Shown piece by piece: positions 51,711-60,976 of a stretch of 64,000 nucleotides of DNA; position 1 is the first letter of the stretch; every line of letters starts with the position of its first letter. The position numbers were made by a program, and so were the translations under genes. The DNA is from JAWLBY01 sp041687455. Lineage in GTDB: Bacteria; Pseudomonadota; Gammaproteobacteria; Xanthomonadales; Xanthomonadaceae. The DNA lies in the NCBI GenBank assembly GCA_041687455.1, contig JAWLBY010000008.1, positions 113,528-177,527 on the forward strand, read 5' to 3'. A model generated the notes under the pieces. The model did not search any database. It saw nothing but the letters and a program-made list of their open reading frames with translations, and had not been told where the DNA came from.

Positions 51711-52778
51711 CTACTCGGCCGGCGGCATCCGGGCGCGCTCCAGCGGCTTGCGGCATTCGGCGTCGTAGCGCGCGCGCAATGCACGCCAGGCGTTCTGCTC
51801 GGTCGCGGCGACGATGGCGTCCCAGGTTGCGCGGCACTGTGCCGCTTCGTCCGGATTCAGCGTGTCGGGATCGTCCAGTTCGACCGGCGTGCCGACGTCG
51901 CCCCAGACGCAGCCGAGTGGCACCACGCAGCGGACCGTGCCGCGTCTGTTCTCGAACGTCAGCTTCTCGACGACGGCGTTGAGCAGCGCGCCGCCGATGC
52001 TGCGGACCGGCGCCCAGTCGGCGTCGAAGCGCGTCGGCTCGTACGGCTGCAACGGTTTGCGCTGGAATGCGGTATCGGCGGTGGTGAGGCCGGGGACGAC
52101 GTAGTCGAATACGCGATCGTCGGCGTCAACCTCGCGCAGGTCTTCGAGCGTTTGCGCCGGCAGTGCGATCGAGCCATCGGCGCGGAACAGGCGTGGTGCC
52201 GGTGCGGCGGCATCCGGCGTGGTCGTCGGTTCAGTGGCCGTGACGTGCTGCTCCACCGGCGTCGTGGGCGGAGCATCGGCTGTCGCAGGCGCACGGTCGA
52301 CGGCGTGGGTCGCCGGCTCGAGTTGGGCCGCCGCGGAGGCGGTTCGCGGAATGGGCGGTGCCGGCTCGGGTGTTGGCTTCGGGGTCGGCGCTGCTGCGAC
52401 TGCGCGCGTCGCCGCCGGACCCTCAACCTCGCGCGTCGCGGTGGCAGGCGCGATGAACACGACGCTGAGCGCGTCGTCGTCGCCGGTGCCTGACCACACG
52501 GACGGGGACATCACCGGCGATGGTGCACGCCATGCCTGCGGCGGCAGCGCGAGGCGCAGCAGGATGCCGGCGTGCAACGCGATCACCAGCGCCAGCGCGA
52601 CGATGCGCCACCATGACAAGGCCCGCTCGTTTTTGTCCGGGCGCGGTTCGGCGAACAGCAGTGGATGCTGCAGCGGCGTCGCGTGCATGTCGGTCGAGCC
52701 GGACGCGCGTGTCTCTGCGAACGTCGGCACGTCCATGCGCGCTTCGATGGTCGACGAAACGTCTGTGCGGTCGGTCAT
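51711..52778 (-). CDS. TonB-like single-pass membrane protein, function unknown
   Basis: 355 aa. One membrane helix near residues 58-77 (RIVALALVIALHAGILLRLA) is followed by a long Pro/Ala/Thr-rich linker (TPKPTPEPAPPIPRT, ATEPTTTPDAAAPAP) and a compact C-terminal domain with two close cysteines (VRCVVPLGCVWGD). The topology resembles energy-transducing TonB proteins, but the C-terminus lacks a TonB signature. It may be specific to this group of bacteria. Isolated between the ATPase gene and the 144-bp repeats. Confidence 0.6.
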   Translation of the reverse strand: MTDRTDVSSTIEARMDVPTFAETRASGSTDMHATPLQHPLLFAEPRPDKNERALSWWRIVALALVIALHAGILLRLALPPQAWRAPSPVMSPSVWSGTGDDDALSVVFIAPATATREVEGPAATRAVAAAPTPKPTPEPAPPIPRTASAAAQLEPATHAVDRAPATADAPPTTPVEQHVTATEPTTTPDAAAPAPRLFRADGSIALPAQTLEDLREVDADDRVFDYVVPGLTTADTAFQRKPLQPYEPTRFDADWAPVRSIGGALLNAVVEKLTFENRRGTVRCVVPLGCVWGDVGTPVELDDPDTLNPDEAAQCRATWDAIVAATEQNAWRALRARYDAECRKPLERARMPPAE

Positions 52779-52914
52779 GCAGTTCCTGTCTGCGAACGAA
52801 CGGCAGGACGCGAGGTGGGTGCGCGTGCGTCGGCCGCGGCTGGTGCGGGACGGATGCTATGGATTCGATCGCTTGGGTGCGGTAGGGAATCGTTAAACGC
52901 GGTGATGCGAGTGC

Positions 52915-53475
52915 GCGGGGCGAGTCGCGGGTGGCGGGCGTGGTCGATTGGTGCGTTGGTCTGGGTGCGGCGATTTATGCGGTGGCTGGCGTGGTGCGTT
53001 GGCGGGTGCTGGTGGGCGGTCGCGGCTGAAGCCGCTCCTACAGGGAGGCGCGGCACTGTGTGAGGCCGCGCTGTGCGGCGTGCGTGGTCGGTTGGTGCGT
53101 TGGTCTGGGTGCGCCGATTTATGCGGTGGCTGGCGTGGTGCGTTGGCGGGTGCTGGTGGGCGGTCGCGGCTGAAGCCGCTCCTACAGGGAGGCGCGGCAC
53201 TGTGTGAGGCCGCGCTGTGCGGCGTGCGTGGTCGGTTGGTGCGTTGGTCTGGGTGCGGCGATTTATGCGGTGGCTGGCGTGGTGCGTTGGCGGGTGGGGT
53301 GGGCGGTCGCGGCTGAAGCCGCTCCTACAGGGAGGCGCGCGGCGCTGTGTGAGGCCGCGCTATGCGGGGTGCGTGGTGGATTGTGCTTTGGTCTGGGTGC
53401 GGCTATTTATGCGGTGGCTGGCGTGGTGCGTTGGTGGGTGGGGTGGGCGGTCGCGGCTGAAGCCGCTCTACAGGG
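52915..53475. repeat. Tandem repeat array, 144-bp unit
   Basis: About four units; the marker ATTTATGCGG recurs at 52973, 53117, 53261 and 53405, exactly 144 bp apart. Each unit carries CGGTCGCGGCTGAAGCCGCTCC, the REP core, joined to a G/T-rich stretch (GTGCGTTGGTCTGGGTGCGG) not seen in the other arrays. Confidence 0.9.
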
Positions 53476-53489
53476 TTCGCCGTGCGTCT

Positions 53490-54190
53490 TTACCGGTAGG
53501 AGCGGCTTCAGCCGCGACCGCGTGGCACGGTCGTGCCGCGCGGCCTTCTTGACCTGACGGTCGGGGCTGAAGCCCCTCCTACAGGGGTTTGCCGTGCGTC
53601 TTTACCGGTAGGAGCGCCTTCAGCCGCGACCGCGTGGCACGGTCGTGCCGCGCGGCCTTCTTGACCTGACGGTCGGGGCTGAAGCCCCTCCTACAGGGGT
53701 TTGCCGTGCGTCTTTANNNNNNNNNNNNNNNNNNNNNNNNNNNNNNNNNNNNNNNNNNNNNNNNNNNNNNNNNNNNNNNNNNNNNNNNNNNNNNNNNNNN
53801 NNNNNNNNNNNNNNNNTCTTGACCTGACGGTCGGGGCTGAAGCCCCTCCTACAGGGGTTTGCCGTGCGTCTTTACCGGTAGGAGCGGCTTCAGCCGCGAC
53901 CGCGTGGCACGGTCGTGCCGCGCGGCCAGTCTTGACCTGACGGTCGGGGCTGAAGCCCCTCCTACAGGGGTTTGCCGTGCGTCTTTACCGGTAGGAGCGG
54001 CTTCAGCCGCGACCGCGTGGCACGGTCGTGCCGCGCGGCCAGGCTTGACCTGACGGTCGGGGCTGAAGCCCCTCCTACAGGGGTTTGCCGTGCGTCTTTG
54101 CCGGTAGGAGCGGCTTCAGCCGCGACCGCGTGGCACGGTCTTGCGGCGCGGACAGTTTCGACCTGACGGCCGGGACTGAAGCACGTCCTA
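53490..54190. repeat. Tandem REP array, 113-bp unit (right array)
   Basis: Units of 113 bp, visible from the regular 113-bp spacing of the GCCGTGCGTCTTTACCGGTA motif. Each contains GTAGGAGCGGCTTCAGCCGC, GTGGCACGGTCGTGCCGCGC and CGGGGCTGAAGCCCCTCCTA. The reverse complement of the left array unit aligns along most of this unit, including GACCTGACGG and CCTCCTACAGGGG. The last unit (54120-54190) has diverged and is closest to the left array. Confidence 0.9.
53717..53816. other. Assembly gap (100 N)
   Basis: Exactly 100 unknown bases inside the right repeat array; true repeat number unknown. Confidence 0.99.
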
Positions 54191-54537
54191 CAGGGGTTTG
54201 GCCGTCACCAGCATTCCAGCGCAAGCCCACCGCTGTCCGGGAAACTTCGCCGCTTACCGCAGGATGGTTTGGCTGTCACCAAAGCCCATGATCCGCTTGC
54301 CATCGCCCCGCCAAAGGCGAGGGCTCAGTGTCGTTCCGCCAATCAAGTCGCTGGGCCCCCGCCTTCGCGGGGGGCGACGAGCAATGACGACGCAGCCGTG
54401 GTGCTGCCTGACCGGTTGCCGAGGTCACACCATCGCCGGCACTGCGTCATGCTCGCCATGGCGCTATGCTGCCGGCGCGCCGCGTCACCGGATGCAGCCT
54501 GCGCGGCACGCAGCACTTCGATCACGAGGGGAAACCG
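54191..54537. other. Intergenic region upstream of hflK
   Basis: 347 bp. It holds two direct copies of TTTGGCYGTCACCA (near 54197 and 54268) and a CCCCCGC-cttc-GCGGGGG hairpin near 54356. No gene is supported, and there is no trace of the missing sigma-factor 5' half on either strand. Confidence 0.5.
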
Positions 54538-55560
54538 ATGGCCACGCAGAACGACAAGGTCGCCGAACTGTTCCGCGCCGCCCAGCGACACGCGGGCGGC
54601 ACTCCGAAACTGCCGACCGGACTGATCACTTTCGGCGTGATCGGCCTGCTGCTGGTGTGGGGCGCGATGAGCAGCTACTACACGGTGCAGCCGGAAGAAC
54701 GCGCGGTGGTCAAGCGCTTCGGCAAGGTCGTCAAGATTGCCGACCCGGGCCTGCACTTCAAGATTCCGTTCGGCATCGACGACGTGCAGCGGGTCGCGAC
54801 CGAGCGCGTGCTGAAGCAGGAGTTCGGCTTCCGCACGACCGGCGTCGGCGACCGTACGCAATACGCCGGGGAAGGCTTTCCGCAGGAGTCGCTGATGCTG
54901 TCCGGCGACCTCAACGTGATCGACGTCGAGTGGGTCGTGCAGTACCGGATCGCCGATCCGGTCAAGTTCCTGTATGCGATGCGTGACCCGACCGGCACGC
55001 TGCGCGACATTGCCGAATCGGTGATGCGCCGCGTGGTCGGCAACCGGCTCGGCAGCGAAGTGCTGACCACGGCGCGGGTCGAGATATCGAACACCGCGCG
55101 CGACGAGATCCAGCTCGCGATGAACCGCTACGACAACGGCATCCACATCGTCACCGTCGAACTGCAGGACGTGGTGCCGCCGCAGGCCGTGCAGCCGGCG
55201 TTCAACGAGGTCAACGAGGCGCGCCAGGAACGCGAGCGGATGATCAACGAGGCGACCAAGCGCGCCAACCAGGAGATTCCGCGCGCACGCGGCGAGGCCA
55301 ACCGGCTGATCGCCGAGGCCGAAGGCTACGCGACCGAGCGCGTCAACCAGGCGCTCGGCGAGAGCGCGCGCTTCAACTCGATCCTCGCCGAGTACCGCAA
55401 CGCGCCGGACGTGACCCGCTCGCGGATGTACCTCGAAGCGATCAACCAGGTGCTGCCGACGGTCGGCGCGGTGATCGTCACCCAGAAAGGCCAGATGCCG
55501 CCGGTGCCGCTGCTGAACCTGCGCGATGCGCAGCCGGCCGCCAAGGAGACCAGGCAATGA
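54538..55560 (+). CDS. hflK: FtsH protease modulator HflK
   Basis: 340 aa, shorter than enteric HflK because the Gly/Asn-rich N-terminal stretch is absent. One membrane helix (GLITFGVIGLLLVWGAMSS) is followed by the SPFH domain (YTVQPEERAVVKRFGKV, DPGLHFKIPFGID) and a coiled coil rich in Ala/Glu/Arg. With HflC it forms the large membrane cage around FtsH. GAGGGG precedes the ATG. The stop overlaps the hflC start. Confidence 0.94.
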   Translation: MATQNDKVAELFRAAQRHAGGTPKLPTGLITFGVIGLLLVWGAMSSYYTVQPEERAVVKRFGKVVKIADPGLHFKIPFGIDDVQRVATERVLKQEFGFRTTGVGDRTQYAGEGFPQESLMLSGDLNVIDVEWVVQYRIADPVKFLYAMRDPTGTLRDIAESVMRRVVGNRLGSEVLTTARVEISNTARDEIQLAMNRYDNGIHIVTVELQDVVPPQAVQPAFNEVNEARQERERMINEATKRANQEIPRARGEANRLIAEAEGYATERVNQALGESARFNSILAEYRNAPDVTRSRMYLEAINQVLPTVGAVIVTQKGQMPPVPLLNLRDAQPAAKETRQ

Positions 55561-56498
55561 AGATTTCCGTCGCGTTGATCGCGTTGGCGCTGGCCGCCAC
55601 GATCCTGGTCGGCAGCTCGACCTACGTCATCGACCAGGCCGAGCAGGGCATCATCGTGCAGTTCGGCGAACCGCGCGGCGAAGTCGTCGACGAACCGGGC
55701 CTGCACTGGAAGCTGCCGTTCGTGCAGGAAGTCCGCCGTTTCGACAAGCGGCTGCTGGACTGGGATGGCGACGTCAGCCAGATCCCGACGCTCGGTCGCG
55801 AATTCGTCATCGTCGACACCACCGCGCGCTGGCGGATCAGCGATCCGCTGCAGTTCCTGCGCTCGGTGCGTGACGAGAACGGTGCCCGCACCCGGCTCGA
55901 CGACATCATCGATTCGGTCGCGCGCGACATCGTGTCCGGCACCCATCTGGAGGAAATCGTCCGCTCGCGCGACTGGGAGGTCGATGCCGAGGCAGTCGAG
56001 GACGAAGCCGCGGTGCGCGAGGACGTCGCACTCGACCGGCCGAAGAAGGGCCGCCAGCGGCTCGAGGAGGAAATGCTCGCGGCCGCCTCGCGGCTGATGC
56101 CGGAACTCGGCATCGAACTGGTCGACGTGCGGATCAAGCGGATCAACTACATCGACAGCGTGCGCCGACAGGTAGAGACGCGGATGATCGCCGAGCGGCA
56201 GAGCATCGCTGAACGGTTCCGCTCCGAGGGCCAGGGCCGCAGCCAGGAGATCATCGGCGAGATGACGCGCGAACTGCGCCAGATCCATTCCGAAGCCGAA
56301 CGCACGGCGGCCGAGATCCGTGGCCGCGCCGATGCCGAAGCGACCCGCATCTACGGCGAGGCCTACGGCGCGGACCCGGAGTTCTACGCCTTCCTGCGCA
56401 CGCTGGAGAGCTACCGCGCGATGGGCGAGAACACGACGCTGATGATCGATTCGCAGTCCGAGTTCTTCCGTTATCTGGAATCGACCCGCCGGCGCTGA
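55557..56498 (+). CDS. hflC: FtsH protease modulator HflC
   Basis: 313 aa. N-terminal helix (ISVALIALALAATILVGSS), SPFH domain (YVIDQAEQGIIVQFGEP, EPGLHWKLPFVQEVRRFDKR), and a long coiled coil ending in YAFLRTLESYRAMGENTTLM, as in E. coli HflC. Partner of HflK, translationally coupled by a four-base overlap. Confidence 0.95.
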   Translation: MKISVALIALALAATILVGSSTYVIDQAEQGIIVQFGEPRGEVVDEPGLHWKLPFVQEVRRFDKRLLDWDGDVSQIPTLGREFVIVDTTARWRISDPLQFLRSVRDENGARTRLDDIIDSVARDIVSGTHLEEIVRSRDWEVDAEAVEDEAAVREDVALDRPKKGRQRLEEEMLAAASRLMPELGIELVDVRIKRINYIDSVRRQVETRMIAERQSIAERFRSEGQGRSQEIIGEMTRELRQIHSEAERTAAEIRGRADAEATRIYGEAYGADPEFYAFLRTLESYRAMGENTTLMIDSQSEFFRYLESTRRR

Positions 56499-56565
56499 CG
56501 CGCATGCGCGGCCTGCTGATTCGGCGCCGGGCGTGGCCCGGCGCCAACGACCGACGGCGACCGTG

Positions 56566-56778
56566 ATGAAGATGCTGCTGATCCTGCTGCTGTGGGCCAT
56601 CCTGCTGGTGCTGGCCTGGCCGCTGGCACTGCTGATCCTGCTGCTGTGGCCGATCCTGTGGCTGCTGTCGATTCCGTTCCGGATCGTCGGCGCGCTGATG
56701 GAGGCACTGCTGGCACTGGTCCGCGCGATCCTGTTCCTGCCGGCGCGACTGCTCGGCGAGCGCCCGGGTCGCGATTGA
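56566..56778 (+). CDS. Small membrane protein downstream of hflC
   Basis: 70 aa, almost wholly hydrophobic (MKMLLILLLWAILLVLAWPL ... LWPILWLLSIPFRIVGALM), probably two helices and an Arg-rich end. It starts 67 nt after hflC in the same direction and may share its transcript. Function unknown; low-complexity composition makes family assignment unsafe. Confidence 0.55.
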   Translation: MKMLLILLLWAILLVLAWPLALLILLLWPILWLLSIPFRIVGALMEALLALVRAILFLPARLLGERPGRD

Positions 56779-56902
56779 GCACGAGGCGCTGCCGGGCAAC
56801 GGCCGCGCAAATCGCTCCTGCATCGCGGGGTCCTGTGTCGCCGGTGACAGGCGCGCCGTTTACCTCGATCGGCGCTGCGACCGGCAAGTTTCCCGGCCCG
56901 GC

Positions 56903-57409
56903 TCAGTGCCGCACGCCGGTCGCCTGCGGTCGCTGCCCGACCCGGCAGTCCGAGCCCGCCGCGACGGTCGGCCCGCAGCTCGACGGATCGACGATCCGCA
57001 GGTCGATGTCGACACCATCCGCATCGGCGCGTGCCACCGCGTGCCGCAGCGCGGCCAGCAGGCGTGGTGAGACACCGCCGCCATCGATGGCCGCGTCGCT
57101 GGCGCTGAATCCTGCGCCGGCGTGGTTCGCTGCGTCATCGATGTCGCGCCGGTCGATGCGATCGACCGGTGTTGCAGTTGCGCGTGCGGATGCCGTTGCC
57201 GCCGCGACGGCGCGAGTGCGCGGCAGGCTGGCGTGCCGGACGTGGCCGTGCAGGCGATCCGGCCCGACTGCGACAGCACCGGCCCGCGCGTGGCGTTCCA
57301 GCGCAACCCCCGCCGGCATGCCGATGCCGAGACCGATGCCCAGGCCGAGCGCGATCGATACCGGCATCGCGACGGCCTGCGGCATCGAGGGTATCCGTAC
57401 CCGAGCCAT
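56903..57409 (-). CDS. Hypothetical protein at the end of the copper-type operon
   Basis: 168 aa. An N-terminal membrane helix with Gly repeats (SIALGLGIGLGIGMPAG) is followed by an Ala/Asp-rich soluble part with a late cysteine pair (SSCGPTV, SDCRVGQ). GGAGG lies six bases before the ATG, which argues it is real. It follows the multicopper oxidase gene on the same strand after 88 nt. Role in copper handling is inferred only from position. Confidence 0.55.
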   Translation of the reverse strand: MARVRIPSMPQAVAMPVSIALGLGIGLGIGMPAGVALERHARAGAVAVGPDRLHGHVRHASLPRTRAVAAATASARATATPVDRIDRRDIDDAANHAGAGFSASDAAIDGGGVSPRLLAALRHAVARADADGVDIDLRIVDPSSCGPTVAAGSDCRVGQRPQATGVRH

Positions 57410-57497
57410 CGTTCCCTCCGCAGCCGCTTGAACGGCTGCGGTGGTTTATACGCCGACCTCGCTGAATCCGACCGGGCAGCGGCCTCGGCCGTGATGG

Positions 57498-58868
57498 TCA
57501 GTGTCCGTGGTGGCCGCCGCCGCGCCTGACCCGCGGCAGCGACGCCGGATCCGCGCTGCGTGGCGTGCCGCGTCGGACCGGCTCACCGAATGCCGGATCG
57601 CGGCTGACCCGGCGGGCGAGTTCACCGTCCGGGTGGCGATACCAGCCGGGATCGCGATAGTCGCCGGGCGCGAGGTCGTCGCGCACCTTGATCACGGTGA
57701 ACATGCCGCCCATCTCGATGTTTCCGAACGGTCCGCGGCCGGCCATCATCGCCAGCGTGTTGGCCGGGCCCGGCATGTGGCCGGCGTCGACGTGGTCCTG
57801 GTGTTCGGCCATGCCGGTCTCGCCCATCGCCATGTAGCCGGGCAGCATCTGCCGGATCCGCGCCTCGAGGCCGGACTGGTCGACGCCGAGCGTGTTCGGA
57901 ATCTCGTGGCCCATCGGGCCCATCGTGTGATGCGACATGTGGCAATGGAACGCCCAGTCGCCGGGCACCGCGACGAACTCCAGGTCGCGCATCTGCCCGA
58001 CGCCGACGATCTCGGTCACTTCCGAGCGCCACTGCGCCTGCGGCCAGCGGCCACCGTCGCCGCCGGTGACCAGGAACTGCACGCCGTGCATGTGGATCGG
58101 GTGGTTCCACATCGACAGGTTGCCGATCCGCACCCGCACCCGTTCGCCGCTGCGGGCGACCAGCGGCTCGATCGCCGGAAACACCTTCGAGTTGAACGTC
58201 CACAGGTCGAATTCGGTCATCACCGACGGATCCGGCCGCGCGGTGCCCGGATGCAGCGCCCAGTTGTGCAGCAGCAACGCGTAGTCGCGGTCGATCCGCT
58301 CGGCCTCGCCGGCACGCGGATGGATGATGAACAGGCCCATCATGCCCATCGCCATCTGCACCATCTCGTCGGCATGCGGGTGGTACATGTGGGTGCCGTG
58401 CTGGCGCAGCGTGAACTCGTAGACGAAGGTTTCGCCGGGACCGATGTGCGGCTGGGTCAGGCCGCCGACGCCGTCCATGCCGGACGGCAGCAACAGGCCG
58501 TGCCAGTGGATCGTCGTGTGCTCGGGCAGCCGGTTGGTGACGAAGATCCGCACCCGGTCGCCCTCGACCGCCTCGATCGTCGGGCCCGGCGTGGTGCCGT
58601 TGTAACCCCAGCAGATCGCCCGCGAACCGGGCGCGAATTCGTGCTCGATCTCTTCGGCCACCAGATGGAATTCCTTGACGCCGCCGACGATCCGCGGCGG
58701 CAGCGTCCAGCCGTTCAGCGTCCGCACCGGCGTGTAGCCGTTGCCGGCGGCCGGCGGAACGCGCGCCGCTGTGGCGTCGTGCGGTCGGCTGCCCTCGGCA
58801 CGGATCACGGCCGGCGCCAGCGCGGCGGCGCCGGCCCCGATCAGCAGGTGACGTCGATTGATCTTCAT
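57498..58868 (-). CDS. Multicopper oxidase, periplasmic (Tat exported)
   Basis: 456 aa. Tat signal NRRHLLIGAGAAALAPAVIR. Copper sites are complete: TIHWHGLLLP, HGTHMYHPHADE, NHPIHMHGVQF and FHCHMSHHTMGPMG. Met-rich stretches (MVQMAMGMMGLF, GYMAMGETGMAEHQDHVDAG) suggest a cuprous oxidase as in copper-resistance proteins. It is not a nitrite reductase: the C-terminal domain has the three-site HCHxxxH motif of laccase-type enzymes. Its ATG overlaps the stop of the TolC-like gene by four bases. Confidence 0.88.
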   Translation of the reverse strand: MKINRRHLLIGAGAAALAPAVIRAEGSRPHDATAARVPPAAGNGYTPVRTLNGWTLPPRIVGGVKEFHLVAEEIEHEFAPGSRAICWGYNGTTPGPTIEAVEGDRVRIFVTNRLPEHTTIHWHGLLLPSGMDGVGGLTQPHIGPGETFVYEFTLRQHGTHMYHPHADEMVQMAMGMMGLFIIHPRAGEAERIDRDYALLLHNWALHPGTARPDPSVMTEFDLWTFNSKVFPAIEPLVARSGERVRVRIGNLSMWNHPIHMHGVQFLVTGGDGGRWPQAQWRSEVTEIVGVGQMRDLEFVAVPGDWAFHCHMSHHTMGPMGHEIPNTLGVDQSGLEARIRQMLPGYMAMGETGMAEHQDHVDAGHMPGPANTLAMMAGRGPFGNIEMGGMFTVIKVRDDLAPGDYRDPGWYRHPDGELARRVSRDPAFGEPVRRGTPRSADPASLPRVRRGGGHHGH

Positions 58869-60337
58869 CGGTGATCTCCGTGCGGGGTGTCGGCATCGGT
58901 CGCCGGTTGCCCGTGATCCGAATGCGCGTCGCCGGATTGCGGCATGACGATCTCGTCGGCGCGCGGCGTCAGCTCCGGCGTGGCCGGCAGCGGCAGATCG
59001 CCGCCGACCGCGTGTTCGAGATCGCTGCGGGCGATCCAGTAATCGCGGATCGCTTCCAGGTACTGCTGATAGGCATCGAATTCGCGTCGGCGCGCCTGCA
59101 GCAGGTCGAACACGCCGACCAGCATGAAGTTGTAGCGCTCGAGTTCGCGCGCGACGATCGCCTCCCGCTGCGGGATCAGCGCATGCCGGTAGGTATCGAC
59201 GATCTCGCGCCGGGTCGCCAGCCGCGCCACGGCGGTGCGCACGTCGCGCTCGATCGCAAGTCCGATCCGCTCGGCGTGCTGCAGCGCAAGCTCCTCGCGC
59301 GCCTCGGCACGGGCGACCTCACCCTGCCCTTGCCGGAACAGCGGCAATTCCAGTTCGACGTTCGGCCCGCTGCGCCGCTCGCCGCCCTCGCGCTCATGTT
59401 CGACGCCGAGCTCGACCCGGCCCAGCCAGCCGATCCGACGGCTCAGTCGCGCGGCGCGGCGATCGGCATCGAGCCCGGCCCGCGCGGCGATCAGGTCGGC
59501 GCGCTGCGCATGCGCGCGTTCGAGCAGTTCATCGACCGCCAGCGCTTCGGCGACCGGCAACGGCAGTCGCTCCGGCAACCGCCAGCGATTGCTGCGACCG
59601 GCAAGACCAAGCCGCTCGGCCAGCGCCATCCGCGCTTCCAGCCGCGCCGCGCGCGCCGCGGCGAGATCGATCCGCGCCTCGCTCGCATGCGCCTGCTCGC
59701 GGGCGAGCTGCAATGCGCTGATGTTTCCGGCGGCATGGAAGCGCTGCGCCAGTTCCTCCGAGATTTCCGCCGCTTCGGTGATCGCCGCACGCAGCGTCGC
59801 GATCTGCTCGGCGGCCAGGTAGCGGTAATAGGCACGGCGCACTTCGTTCGCCTCGGCCAGCAACGCAGCGACCGTGTCGGCGATCGCCGCCTGCCACTCG
59901 GCATCGCCGATCCGTCGTCGCACCGGCAGCGTCAGCAGGTCGGTCAGCACGACATGCAGGCCGAATGCAGTCTCGCGATGCTCCCCGTTGCCGATTCGAC
60001 CGAGCGACAGCCGCGGATTGCGCGGCCGCTGCGCGTCGAACAGATCGGCGGCAGCCAACCCGAGCCGGGCCAGCGCAGTGCGCGTGCGCGGACCGAGCAG
60101 CCAGGCGATCGCGACCGCGTCATCGGCCGACAGCGGTTCGGCCAGTCGCGCACGCACGGCATCGTCGAGCAGCGCCGGACCGCGCTCCGGCAGCGTGATC
60201 GCGGTACCGCTGCGGGCCGCGAGCTGTTCGCCGACCGCGTTGCGGCCGCGTTCGGTCGGCACGCCGGCGCACGCGCTCAGCAGCAGCGCGGCAAGCAGAA
60301 CGCCGACGCGGGCGCCGGCTCCGATCGCAATCGTCAT
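58865..60337 (-). CDS. TolC-family outer-membrane lipoprotein (copper/heavy-metal type)
   Basis: 490 aa. Lipobox LLLSACAG, two tandem outer-membrane efflux repeats with the long helices of TolC (LATLRAAITEAAEISEELAQ-like; YNFMLVGVFDLLQARRREFD), and a His/Asp-rich tail (DAHSDHGQPATDADTPHGDH) that could bind metal. It is first in the operon with the multicopper oxidase. No membrane-fusion or RND partner is nearby, so the inner-membrane pump must be encoded elsewhere. Confidence 0.85.
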   Translation of the reverse strand: MTIAIGAGARVGVLLAALLLSACAGVPTERGRNAVGEQLAARSGTAITLPERGPALLDDAVRARLAEPLSADDAVAIAWLLGPRTRTALARLGLAAADLFDAQRPRNPRLSLGRIGNGEHRETAFGLHVVLTDLLTLPVRRRIGDAEWQAAIADTVAALLAEANEVRRAYYRYLAAEQIATLRAAITEAAEISEELAQRFHAAGNISALQLAREQAHASEARIDLAAARAARLEARMALAERLGLAGRSNRWRLPERLPLPVAEALAVDELLERAHAQRADLIAARAGLDADRRAARLSRRIGWLGRVELGVEHEREGGERRSGPNVELELPLFRQGQGEVARAEAREELALQHAERIGLAIERDVRTAVARLATRREIVDTYRHALIPQREAIVARELERYNFMLVGVFDLLQARRREFDAYQQYLEAIRDYWIARSDLEHAVGGDLPLPATPELTPRADEIVMPQSGDAHSDHGQPATDADTPHGDHR

Positions 60338-60820
60338 GGGCGAGTTGTCTCCGGATCGTTGGTGAAGCCAATGGATCGCGCCGGCCCGATGCGGGCCCGC
60401 CCGGTGCGCGAGTGTCGCGAGCACCGAGGTCCGATGCAACGCCCGGGCGCCCCGCGCCGCCGCGCGGACACGGCACCGACTCCACCCGAGCCGCACATCG
60501 ATCGTCCCGGCGCTGTCCCCGCGATGGCGAGTCTGCGGCTTGCCACCATGGCAAGGTCAATCGCGGACCCGCGCCGGCGCGAACCGCGCCGAGTTCGCCG
60601 ACCCACTCGCCCGCCCGAGGCCGCGGCGGCGCCGCCGATCCGCTCGACCGTGCGCGGCACAGCCCCACAGATAATCCGTAACGCCCACGGCAAGCGCCGG
60701 CGGCACACCGTGCCGCTCGCGCCGCCGATGCCCGCAAGACGCCGCCACATTGCCCACCCCGCCCCAGCGTGCGACGATCCCACTGCCCGCCACGAACTCC
60801 GAAGATTGCGTCGGGAATAG
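60338..60820. other. Gap between the copper-type operon and the integron site
   Basis: 483 bp of GC-rich sequence without a credible gene on either strand. This is where an integron integrase gene would be expected (minus strand), and no tyrosine-recombinase motif is present. Confidence 0.6.
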
Positions 60821-60951
60821 ACGTCGGGATTACACGTCACGATCAAGGCAAGCCAATGATATTCGTACGCAATTTCCCGAACCGACATGTTTCCTGGCGG
60901 TGTTACACGTCAGGATTACGCGTCAATGCTGACGTCTAATAGTAGTTAGAC
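60808..60951 (+). other. attI-like integron recombination site
   Basis: It ends in GTCTAAT-agta-GTTAGAC (60934-60951), an inverted pair like the L and R boxes of attI1, with the core GTTRRRY. Upstream lie three direct copies of RCGTCRGGAWTAxxCGTC (60808, 60821, 60907), in the position of accessory IntI-binding repeats. The core GTTAGAC pairs exactly with the R'' box GTCTAAC of the first attC, which is the expected relation for a cassette inserted here at 60945/60946. Confidence 0.75.
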
Positions 60952-60976
60952 TCTACCTATAGAATATGGTGAATTG

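Noticed and set aside
53490..54190. Regular 113-bp repeats considered as a CRISPR array or coding repeat
   Set aside because: No spacer diversity, and homologous to the left REP array.
57498..58868. Copper nitrite reductase (NirK)
   Set aside because: The C-terminal copper motif HCHMSHHTMGPM and HWHG order fit laccase/CopA-type multicopper oxidases; NirK is a shorter two-domain protein.
60334..60888. 184-codon minus-strand frame tested as a possible integrase
   Set aside because: No tyrosine-recombinase residues (R...HxxR...Y) and a Gly/Ala/Arg-rich read-through product.
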